Notes under the pieces: model-generated
Told to the model about the DNA's origin: nothing
The model's input: only the letters and a program-made list of their open reading frames with translations
Database searches by the model: none
Assembly (NCBI GenBank): GCA_025201375.1
Contig: JAIWZP010000002.1
Span: 682,001 to 746,000, forward strand
DNA: 64,000 bases
Source: Gongronella butleri
Taxonomy: Eukaryota; Mucoromycota; Mucoromycetes; Mucorales; Cunninghamellaceae
Direction of reading: 5' to 3'
Position numbers and translations under genes: made by a program
Part shown: positions 1-9,100 of the stretch, piece by piece
How the letters are laid out: the number at the start of each line of letters is the position of its first letter
How positions within the stretch are numbered: the first letter of the stretch is position 1

Positions 1-456
1 GCATCATCGTCCTGGTTGCCACGCGATTTGCCCTCGCGCACCTTGAGCCATCCTTGTTGCACACCCAGATGAGCCACATTGTCGCCATTCGCCAGCAACA
101 GCGACCCGTACTCGCGCGGCGGCGACACCGTGCTCACCGTGTACTCGGGCACAAACGTCACTTCCTTGCCCACAAGCAATTTGCGCAGGTACTCGCGCGC
201 GCCAAAGGCAAACGGCTATAAAAAAGAAGCATGTCAACACAAAATAAAAAAAAACAGACGCGTGTTTGCTCGTTCTCAGGGGGCCGGGCATGAATTGTAC
301 CTCATCGTCGCGCGTGGCGTTGCCGAGACGCGGGGCCTGGACATTGGACAAGGCGAGCAGGCGCTCGGCAGGGGGTCCGTTGGGACGCGGCTTGCCGCGC
401 AAAATCACAGTGTCACCCGAGAGCACATTCTTCACAGCAGCTTTTTGTTGGACCAT
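1..456 (-). CDS. SND1: SND1 / Tudor-SN nuclease-like protein, 5' end (partial)
   Basis: This is the N-terminus of the staphylococcal-nuclease/Tudor protein (SND1, Tudor-SN), a multi-domain RNA-binding protein of RNA decay and silencing complexes. Two exons are visible: 456-301 (52 codons from ATG at 456) and 215-1, which runs off the window. They are joined by an 85-bp intron (300-216). Exon 1 carries the first nuclease-like fold start (VLSGDTVILRGKPRPNGPPAER, then LSNVQAPRL). Exon 2 continues with PFAFGAREYLRKLLVGKEV, the usual continuation in this family. The longer open frame reaching up to 570 is low-complexity and is not used as the start. Only about a quarter of the first of several expected SN domains lies here, so the Tudor domain and intactness cannot be judged. 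Confidence 0.87.
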
Positions 457-1150
457 GGCAAGACAGAAACGAGAGAGGAGGTGGGGGCGAATAAAAGAAA
501 AAAAAGAAGATGAAAGACAAAAAGAAAAAGGAAAAAAAAGCAAAAAGGCGGACAAGAAAACGGCCTCCATTCATTGTTGCCAAACGCGGACTTTCTGATC
601 CCGCGGGCCAATCCCGCATAGCCAGCCAGGTTCACACGCCCGCGCCTTGGCCAATTTATGCAAGTAGCGCACATCTCCCTGTCAATCGGGGTTGGCCACT
701 ACGGGTCAACGACAAAAATTCACTCAATATGCTGTTTTATTCATCTGCACAGTGATTGACCTCTGGTTTTCAACGCCACGTTGAAAAAGATGCGACAAAT
801 ACAGTGATGGCCCATAGCAAAGGGTTATCGAGGCGATCCTACCACGCATTTGTAGTGTTTGATTTGCCTTTTTTTGGATTTCACTACAACCGTCTGATTG
901 ATCTCTAGATTTCAAGGATTTTTTGAAAAAAGACGGGCCGAAATAATTTAGCGGTAAAGCTTTGGAGGCAAACTATGCGTTATTTGCGGTGGTCAGTAAC
1001 AAAAGTTGTGAAAATTCGTGAAAGGGGCGCACGTTTCGACAACAGGCTGATTGCCCTGGCGCTTTTTTAATTTTTTTATGAAAGAGAAGCCATAAAATAT
1101 CGACGTGGTGGCGTTTGACGGCGATCCAAGCATAACTCGTTGAGAAAAAC
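457..1150. other. upstream region of SND1, no gene seen
   Basis: This is the 5' flank of SND1 followed by AT-rich DNA. Short open frames on both strands are low-complexity or end quickly. Near 985-1020 a stretch (cggtggtcag, then gaaaattcgtgaaa) resembles one near 29045-29085, suggesting decayed repeat DNA. Confidence 0.4.
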
Positions 1151-1672
1151 GAAATACGCGTAAAGTATTATTTTGGCTTTGATTTTCACTAGCAAACACC
1201 AAATTCGAGATTTCTCAAGACTGAGCGATCCGTTTTGCAAAAAAAGACTTGGTATTATTGGATTCATGGGTCAATTATCCACTGATCTCAATATAGGGCC
1301 ACAAATTCAGGCTCATCGGGAGAAACACGTAGTAAAATATTATTTTGGCTCTGGGTTTTCACTAGTAAACACAAATTTCAAGATTTCTCGACACTGAGCG
1401 ATCCGTTTCGCGTAAAAAATTAACACTATTGGACAATTGGGTCTATCATTAACTGGTCTAAATTTGGGACCAGATGTGCAAGTTTCTTATGAAGTGCCAG
1501 TTTCATAGGCGTGAAGGGCGTAAACTCACCACCATTTGGTCCCGTACCGCGGCAATGGCTGAGCGCCCCGACGCATGAAACACATCAAATGAATCAGCCG
1601 GCAACCGCGGTAAAAGCGCTTGTGATTTGAGGACATCGCGTCACGTTTTCGACGAGTTAGCCTTGAGGCGTC
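1150..1672. repeat. diverged dispersed repeat, copy 1, with internal tandem duplication
   Basis: A unit of about 170 bp occurs twice in tandem, starting near 1165 and near 1335. Each unit reads tattattttggct, then ttttcact, then aaacac, then gactgagcgatccgttt. The right part (1490-1672) includes gctgagcgccccgac, catcaaatgaatcag and taaaagcgc. The same order of words recurs at 11965-12425 and in part at 12440-12730, in the same orientation. No coding frame survives. The family is unknown to me, and the copies are diverged enough to be old. Confidence 0.7.
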
Positions 1673-2344
1673 GTTTTGATCCTGATTTGGCCTTGAATTG
1701 TTGTACTTGTATAAATTCTACAACTTTTTTTTTTTTGACTTAGACCCACTTTCCGATCCGCATTTTCCACCCGAGTTCAATGGTGATAACCGCGATCCCC
1801 GGATTTATAGTCGCGTTTGCGTGAAAAATCGCCTTAAAGTTGAAGATTTTACAGCCAAAATAAGGTTCACCGCCATTGGTGCCGCGCTTTTGAGTTTTGG
1901 AGAGACCTTGGCTCAGAGCATTTGTAAGGAAAAGAATTTGCAGTTACTTTGGCTAATGCAACCTGCACCTTGCCCCGCGAAAATTTCGAGAAAAACGCGC
2001 TCGAAAAGTGTCTTTTCCGGCATTCTGATTGGCTCATTCCTTTTGCCGCGTTTTCCGCCTGCACGTTTGAATTTGAGCGCGTCATCGATTAAGGAGATGT
2101 GTAGAGAATCCAATTCTGAGCAACTTTGTCCGCCACACCTTCCCCGGTTGTCTATTGATTTTCAGAGTTATCCGCTGTTGAAACTTTTGAAAATTGGATT
2201 TTCTGATTGGTGCAAAGAAAAATCGCGGCCCCATTGGGCGACATGCATGCTGTTCGTGTCACCGACCCCTGATTACCCGAGAGTTCATGTCACCTTGCCC
2301 GAACCACGACGAAAATAGCGCGACACACGTGTTTTTTTTCCACA
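1673..2344. other. no convincing gene
   Basis: A 206-codon frame (1698-2318) exists, but it begins on a weak start, contains no recognisable domain and ends inside the minisatellite border. The sequence looks like decayed repeat DNA: gcttggctcagag-type words recur near 3570. Confidence 0.35.
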
Positions 2345-3038
2345 CTGTGGATGTGCGGGTGTGGGTGGGCTGGGTATGGGGGTGTGGGTGTGGGTGTGGG
2401 TGGGCTGGATGTGGTGCGTGGGGGTAGGCGTGGATGGGGGCAGGGGGTGAGGGGGTGTGGATGTGAGGGTGGTGGGGGCGGTGGGGGTGTTGTGGATGGG
2501 CAGGGTGTGGGTGTGGGTGTGGGTCAATGTGTCAAAAAAAAACGTGACGTGACCTGACGTGACGCGTGAGTGTGGGTGTGTGGGGGGGAGGGGGCAGGGT
2601 GAGGGGAGCGGTGGGGGTGTGGATGTGTGGATGTGAGGGTGGTGGGGGTGTGGATGTGGTGGGTGAAGTGGGTGTGTGGATGTGAGAGTGGGTGGGTGGT
2701 GGAGGCGAGGGTGGTGGGGGTGTGGATGGGCAGCAGGACGTGGGGGTGAGTCAATGTGTAAAAAAAAAAAAAAAAAGACGCGACGTGACGCGTGGGTGTG
2801 GTGGGTGTGGGGAGGCAGGGTGGTGGGTGTGGTGGGTGTGTGGGTGTGTGGATGTGTGGATGTGTGGATGTGAGGGTGATGGGGGTGGTGGTGTGGATGT
2901 GAGGGTCGTGGGTGTGGGGGTGATGAGAGGGGGGGTGAGGGTGAGGGTGGTGAGAGGGGGTGGTGGGTGGTGAGAGGGGGTGGGTGTGAGGGTGGTGAGG
3001 GGGGGGTGGATGTGAGGGTGGTGGGTGTGGGTGTGAGT
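2345..3038. repeat. GT-rich minisatellite, strongly strand-asymmetric
   Basis: About 700 bp of imperfect GGGTGTGGATGTG-like units runs with nearly all G on the plus strand. Two non-GT blocks interrupt it, at about 2523-2570 and 2749-2795. Each has gtcaatgtgt, then an A-run, then cgtgacg-type repeats, so there is a higher-order period near 227 bp. Long proline/histidine-rich frames on the minus strand across this block are an effect of composition, not genes. Confidence 0.9.
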
Positions 3039-3331
3039 GCGAGGCGCGTCGCACGTGTTGAAGGCAAAATAACGCGTTTGGCAAGATTTGCTTGCGCGGT
3101 GAGCCAGGAAAAAAGGGCATGCGGCGCGACTCACTTGGTTTTTTCGAATTCGCGCCAACACGCACAATGCCCGGTGTTACACAGACGTTGCACAACCCAC
3201 GCTACAAATTCAATCGCCGCTTTAACGTGTCCAACACTCCTTTTTCTCTAAAGACCTCTTTACTTTCAACACTTTAAAGACCTCTTTCCTTCAAGCGAGA
3301 CAAAGACCTGCGTACTAAGTACCTTTAGCGA

Positions 3332-3370
3332 ACGGGCATCAAAGGGCCGTAGGCCCGCCCGTGAGCTAGT
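3332..3370 (+). mobile_element. Helitron 3' terminus (stray or non-autonomous copy)
   Basis: The sequence forms an outer stem ACGGGC (3332-3337) with GCCCGT (3357-3362), and an inner stem GGGCC-GTA-GGCCC (3344-3356). It ends in CTAG (3366-3369) followed by T. A GC-rich hairpin about ten bases before CTRR is the hallmark of a Helitron 3' end, with insertion between A/G and T. The same architecture, with different bases in loop and spacer, ends the autonomous element at 11955. The 5' end of this copy was not found; it would lie upstream, possibly including the minisatellite. Confidence 0.65.
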
Positions 3371-4040
3371 TAAATAATACTAAAACTGATTTCCGAGAAA
3401 AAGTGAGGTTTTTGGCCCCTCTGATAGAGAAAGAAATTTCGTGAACAGTGGTCCAGGTGAGACCCAGCCGATTTTCGTGGTTGTCGAGCTACAGAGCGCC
3501 AAAAATCGTGTTTTTCGACACTTTTTGGGTTTTGCGCAATTTAAAAGCTCGCTTTTGACAATCAGCTTATGCTTGGCTCAGAGAAATTGTAGAAAAAAGA
3601 ATTCTAAACAGAAATGCTCCCTGCAGCATCACCCCTTATCATAGAAAAGTTTCGAGTAAATCGCTGAAAAAGGTCGGAAAAAATCCCAAAAAGTCAAATG
3701 GCGCGTGTTCATTGGCCCATTTGACGCGCCATTGTCGCCGATTGTACGCGTCCGTGACAGATTTTGTGTCACAATAGCTTTCGCAAAAACGGGGCCCGTG
3801 CCATAAATGTCCCATGTCGTTGTCCCTTCCGGAATGTCATCATAGATAGCCAATTGCCTATTTTTCCTCCCCTGCGCAGAACTCTGTACCAGCCATACTC
3901 TCCCGGGGCACCACTGCCTGTTCTTCTCAAAAACAAGGGGATGGTATGTGTGCAGGCGGCAGAAACCTGATGACTGACTCGGCATCATCATCTTTACCGG
4001 CTTTCAAACAAAATGTGAAGCGCTGGACGTGTAAAGTACA
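3371..4040. other. no gene recognised
   Basis: AT-rich sequence between the stray Helitron end and the decayed F-box relatives. A 120-codon minus-strand frame (3991-3629) has no recognisable motif. If the autonomous Helitron begins to the left of the F-box gene, its 5' end should lie here or in the next interval, but I could not identify it. Confidence 0.3.
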
Positions 4041-4660
4041 AGCATGTCATGACCTCTTTTTTTTTGGTCGCCAGTCTTGCTTGCCGCTACCAGTTCATGA
4101 CCTTTTTTTTTCTTTTTTTTTTTTTGTTGAGACTTTTGAGAGGCAGACGTCATTAGATGAGATTTCAATTCAAGCGTGTCAAACTATAATCAATAAGGGA
4201 GATTCAATCATTCAAATAAGATTGTGCTGTACCACCAGGCAGGGAATAAAAAATGGGGCACATCTCATGTTTTTACGGGCGTATGATACGGGATTCAAAC
4301 AAGCGCTGGGCGTGTATATGGCACGTTTTTTTTTGGGTGGGGTGTCGCCACCAGCCAGTGCATGCGCGGGCGACGCTGCCAGTCCCGGCATTGCTTTGCG
4401 ACTTTAGGTGGCCAATCCTTTTTTTTCTTCGTGATGGCCAGCGGGCATGTATTATGTCACGTTTTTTTTAGTGTTTCTCCACCTTGACGCCACCAGTGCT
4501 TGCATGTGCGGGCGACCTTGCCTGTCCCTGTTGACAATGGCACAGACCTTGCAACTGTCAGAGGGAGGAGGCAAAAATTGACAGGTTTACCCTTTTTTGG
4601 TAGGCGTTCCTTATATTGGGGCCGCCCCTTTTTGCCCACCGCGGTCTCTTTTTTTTTCTT
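4041..4660 (-). pseudogene. decayed fragments related to the F-box/AT-hook gene
   Basis: On the minus strand, 4572-4501 reads PPSDSCKVCA followed by an arginine-rich stretch. This resembles the PPPPERCKACARAKRAR segment of the F-box gene at 5440-5385. A second fragment at 4407-4355 carries RDWQRRPRMH, and a third patch of similar words lies near 4050-4095. Frames are broken and T-runs interrupt them. I read this as degenerate tandem relatives of the neighbouring gene, but similarity over so short a length could be weaker than it looks. Confidence 0.4.
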
Positions 4661-5178
4661 TCCCGCTTTCTTTTACATTTCGCGAGAAATTGCGCCTTTG
4701 GTCTGTTTTTTTGTTAGCCGCCAAGATCATCGCTCGACCTTGATTACCGATGCAACAAAGTTCATCATTTGGGACGAGGTAAGCCATTTCACTCTTTTTT
4801 TTTTGTGGGAGTCCCCCGCCCAACATTTTTTTGGCCTTTCCCCACCCGAGATATCTTTTTTTGGCTTGACAGCTGAAATGTAAAAAAAAAAATAAGAAAA
4901 GGCTTATCTGGCCGTGTGTCATGGTCATCAGCGTGTGAATTGTGAATAAAGTTTTGCGCGTCAGACCCCGCAGAGACGGTTGCATGCGCGGGCCAATGCG
5001 CGAAAAAAAGGGGCACTCCGCCGGGACTCCGAATAGGGTCTTATGCGCGAAAATAAGGGGACACTCTGCTCGCACTCCCAATTTTACTGGCACACCGCCA
5101 CGACCACACCCTTCCCCGTCATCAAAAAAGATCATCTTTATCGAATAAAGTAAAGAATGGGGATTTATTGTTGGATAG

Positions 5179-5922
5179 CTAATTACGAGCCTGTTTGCGC
5201 GGGCGACCCGGTCCTTGCGACCCTTTTTTGCGACCTTTTTTGGGAGATCGGTCCGCCACCTTTTTCTCCTTGGCCGGCGGCTCCTCGCGAGCACAAGAAG
5301 TGGGTTCTTGCTTCACAACAGCAAGCACCTCCAAAGGAGAAGATTCTTTTTGCACTTTGTCGAGGGCTTTCGACCAACCCAGGTCATGCAGATCCCGGGC
5401 TCTCTTGGCACGGGCACAGGCTTTGCAACGTTCAGGGGGAGGGGGCACATTGAGCGGGCGTTTGTAGGGAACATACGGTGCCCTATCAAAAAGCCCAGGG
5501 TAAGGGGCAAACCACCATTTTTCATGGACAGGATAGTGCAGCGGCCAGTGCTCGATACCATGTCTATCCGGTAAGACATGCATCTTACCGGATTCAAGCA
5601 AGGGGCGCCATTGAGACCAATTCAAGGTCTCATACGAGCAGGTCACCCTTTTTGGATGGTGCACGGAGTAAGCGCCAAGCTTTTGAAAGTTGATGGCATG
5701 TGTGGCGGGGCATTGGAACGTTGCGCACACCAGTCGCAATTGCAGCAGGTCTGCTTTGGACAAATAGAAGCAGACCAGAAAAAGAAGATCCTTCGGCACA
5801 AGAGCAAAAGCGTTGAATTGCTGAAAGTCGATGTGCGTCGGGTAAGCCTTTTGCACAATCTCCGGCTGGAAGTAATGGTGGCCACCTTGATCATGGCCAG
5901 GGTCTTCATTATTAAAGCACAT
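5179..5922 (-). CDS. F-box protein with basic AT-hook-like tail
   Basis: An intronless gene of 247 codons from ATG at 5922. Residues 41-70 (LVPKDLLFLVCFYLSKADLL and following) match the F-box pattern, the Skp1-binding part of SCF ubiquitin ligases. Residues 131-160 are rich in Trp, Tyr and Pro. Residues 166-176 hold Cys-x-x-Cys within a basic run, and the last 30 residues are strongly basic and end with an AT-hook core GRPRKQ (239-244). It is transcribed away from the Helitron gene, with the two starts 263 bp apart. I know no named family with this arrangement. It may be Helitron cargo or a host gene beside the insertion; the sequence does not decide. Confidence 0.6.
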   Translation of the reverse strand: MCFNNEDPGHDQGGHHYFQPEIVQKAYPTHIDFQQFNAFALVPKDLLFLVCFYLSKADLLQLRLVCATFQCPATHAINFQKLGAYSVHHPKRVTCSYETLNWSQWRPLLESGKMHVLPDRHGIEHWPLHYPVHEKWWFAPYPGLFDRAPYVPYKRPLNVPPPPERCKACARAKRARDLHDLGWSKALDKVQKESSPLEVLAVVKQEPTSCAREEPPAKEKKVADRSPKKGRKKGSQGPGRPRKQARN

Positions 5923-5925
5923 TAT

Positions 5926-6108
5926 TGTACAGTACTGTAAGAAAATGCAAGCAATGAGTGAAGGAGAAAGAGAAAGAAAGACAAAAAATACGGAATTGCT
6001 GACAATTTTTTCTCGCCGTGGTGGGGGGCCAGTGCGCACTGTCATCCTCGGTTGCACAAAATAGACTTCTTTGATGACCTGTCATCCTCGGTTGCACAAA
6101 ATAGACTT
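5926..6108. promoter_or_regulatory. divergent promoter region with palindrome and 40-bp direct repeat
   Basis: This lies between the divergent F-box and Helitron starts. It contains a perfect 12-bp palindrome (tacagtactgta, 5928-5939). It also contains two direct copies of a 29-bp word beginning tgtcatcctcggttgcac (6040-6068 and 6080-6108), spaced exactly 40 bp apart. Repeats placed this way are typical of regulator-binding or replication-initiator sites, but no factor can be named. Confidence 0.5.
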
Positions 6109-6184
6109 GATGATTAAACAAAAAAGTAAAAAAATAATCGATTCCTTTTTTGTTGCCCTTTCCCCTCTCTTTTTTTTTTGTATC

Positions 6185-9100
6185 ATGCCGCGGAAACGCA
6201 GAAATAATGTCTCCCCTGCTGCCTCGAGAAAAAGTCAGCGTGTAGCTCAGCAACAAGCCCGCCGTCAACGAGCACTCAGTGTTTCAAGCTCCTCAACATC
6301 ATCGTCATCAAACAGCTCGAGCTCAACATGCAGTGACGACGACAGCATCGAATCAACCAGCGACAGCCTGGAATTAAGCAGCGAAGACGTAATTTTTATT
6401 GCTTACAAGAGGAGGAGCGTACTGCCAATCGCGCATTTTTCTCATCACTTTTCTCATTTTTAGGAGGTCCCCGACACCGCGTCGGATTTTGAAGTGCCAA
6501 TGACCGACGAGGATTCTGATGGCAAGGTCTACGCCGCAATTGTCCAGCCTTTCAAGCCAAATTTGATTGAGGAAATTAAGTCTAAACCTCGACGACCTCG
6601 GGATGTGATCAGTCAAGAACCTGGAATGGTTGGACGCCATTTCCTTGGACCCATGACCAAGGAGTGCCGCCATTGTCACGCGCTTCTTTACGAGGAGGAG
6701 ACGTTTTCCCTGTGCTGTAATGACGGCAAGGCTGTGATCAATCCTCCTCGCGCTCCCCCCAGCTTTATGCTGGATTTTTTGCTTGGACCCATGGGTGACG
6801 ATGGCACTCGCAATTTTCATAACAGGATTACCCAACACTTTCGCACTAATGTGAGGTTTTACAATAACCGATTTGCATTTACGTCAATCGCCGTGAACTA
6901 CGACAGAAATTTAGCCGCAGCTGGACATTTATCGACTTTCAAGATTCAAGGAAGCTTTTATCAACGATTGGAAAGAACCCTGCTGCCCGTGGACGACAGA
7001 CAGCCACGGTACGCCCAGATATACTTTATGGACACCGCCGATCAATTGGCTACCAGACAAGCGACAAGCAGCCAGCAACATGTACAGCCCAACCCCGACA
7101 TTATCGGGCCAATCCAGCAATTTCTCAGCACACCTGGCAATAATGTCTTTGCAACAACATACGCCAGTGCTTATCAATATTACATGGAGCATGCAGAGGA
7201 CGCCCAGCCACCAGACTTGCACGTGCGCATGCAAGACAATACGGGTGATCGCCGTTATGATCTTCCAAGAGGCGCGCCAGAGATGTCCGTTGTATTGCAA
7301 CAAGCATCTGACACGACTCAACCGCATCACGTCATTATCAAGCTGCGAGGTGAAAGCGCATCCGACCAGCATAGCAAGATCATGTCGTCACTGAGCCCAT
7401 TTTACTCGCCAATGGCTTACGTGATTATGTTTCTCTATGGAGACCTCGGCTGGCGCCCCGATACCTTTGGTTCATTTGAAATTCGTCGCAGTTACAGCAG
7501 TTATCCGACGTTGGGAAAGGTAAAATAGCTACCTATAAAAGAGAAAACAAAAAAATCTCCCAGGCGCTGCTAACACTTTTTTTTTGCCACTGTAAGTATT
7601 CCCGATTTCTCATGATGACACGGCCTGGGAACTATATTATTCATTACGGACGACTTTTTCAGCAATTCGTTGTCGACAATTTTGCTCGCGTCGAGGAAGA
7701 TCGCCTCTGTTTTGTTCGAACACACCAGAAAGAGCTTCGAGCGGAGCTGTATAGCGAGATTGTCGCCGCCACCACCGCTGCGACCACCGCCGACACCACG
7801 GGAAGCACCAGCGCCTCCATTGGTCGCAAAAATGTGCTCCCAGCATCCTTTGTTGGAGGGGACCGTTATATGCGCAACAAATTCCACGACGGCTTGGCAA
7901 TCATTCGAAAATACGGAGCACCCAGCCTGTTTATTACGTTCACATGTAATCCAGCGTGGCCGGAGGTCACGCGCGAGTTGCTGCCCGGACAGCCTCCATA
8001 TGAGCGCCCTGATATCTTGGCACGCGTCTTCCATCTCAAATTACAGGATATGATTAAATATATCATGGTAAGTAAATTGTTTTTTGATTCATATGTTTAT
8101 GCCCTGTGCTGATTTACAATCCTGACATCATAGGTCGCAGAATGCTTTGGCCCCGTGGATGCCCACTTTTACACCATTGAGTAAGCAATTTCTTAAAAAA
8201 ACAAGATTTCACACGAATTAAACTTCATTATTTTTGAACAACGTATTGCTGTAGATATCAGAAGAGGGGTTTACCACATGCCCACTGTCTTTTCTGGCTT
8301 AAAAAACGCATCCCGGCGAATGAAATCGACAGATTCACGTGTGCTGAGCTCCCAAAAAAGTCCTCTCACCCTTTGTTATGGGAGACCGTCGTCAAATGCA
8401 TGCTACATAGTAATAATTGCACTGCAAAAAAAGTGTGCTGGTGGTGCGCGTGTCATTGTGTGCTGTCAAATCCTTGCTGACACCGGCTCTTTTTTTTTTT
8501 GCAAGACAAATGCGGCCCGGATGACCCGAATGCGCATTGCATGAAAGACGGCCGGTGCTCAAAGCACTACCCTAAGGCGTTCGCAAACTACACCTCGGTT
8601 AACGACGACGGATACCCAACGTATCGACGGCGCAACAATCTGCGCAATTACGTGCACCCGAGGACCGGAGATAAGTTCACGAATGCAGACGTTGTGCCAT
8701 ACAACCCGCTCTTGAGTCACAAATACAATGCTCACATCAATGTGGAGGTGACCAGCAATTCAAGAGTAATCAAATATCTTACAAAGTACGTTTGCAAGGG
8801 GTCGGATCGAGCAAATATCACGCTTGGTCCTGTCGACGAGGTGCAGCAGCATGTCAATGGGCGCTATATTGGTACACCCGAGGCGGCATGGCGTCTTATG
8901 GAGTTCGACATTCACAAACACACCCCACAAGTCGTTTATCTATCAATTCACTTGCCAGACGAGCAGTCCGTGCTTTTTCATCCTGACTTGAGCGTGGAGG
9001 AATTGGTGGATGTGGCGAACGAGTCCAATGACAGCGGCACTCCTCTCCTCGCGTTCTTCAAACTTTGCGCCACAGATGAATTTGCAACGCGCCTCACATA

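Noticed and set aside
1698..2318. 206-codon plus-strand frame
   Set aside because: No domain, low-complexity start, runs into the minisatellite border; the region shares words with other decayed DNA.
2285..3195. Long Pro/His/Ser-rich minus-strand frames
   Set aside because: They are translations of the GT-rich minisatellite; lack of stops is a composition effect.
3629..3991. 120-codon minus-strand frame
   Set aside because: No recognisable motif and no plausible splice partners.
6040..6108. CRISPR-like repeat
   Set aside because: Only two copies, eukaryotic context, no further units or cas genes.
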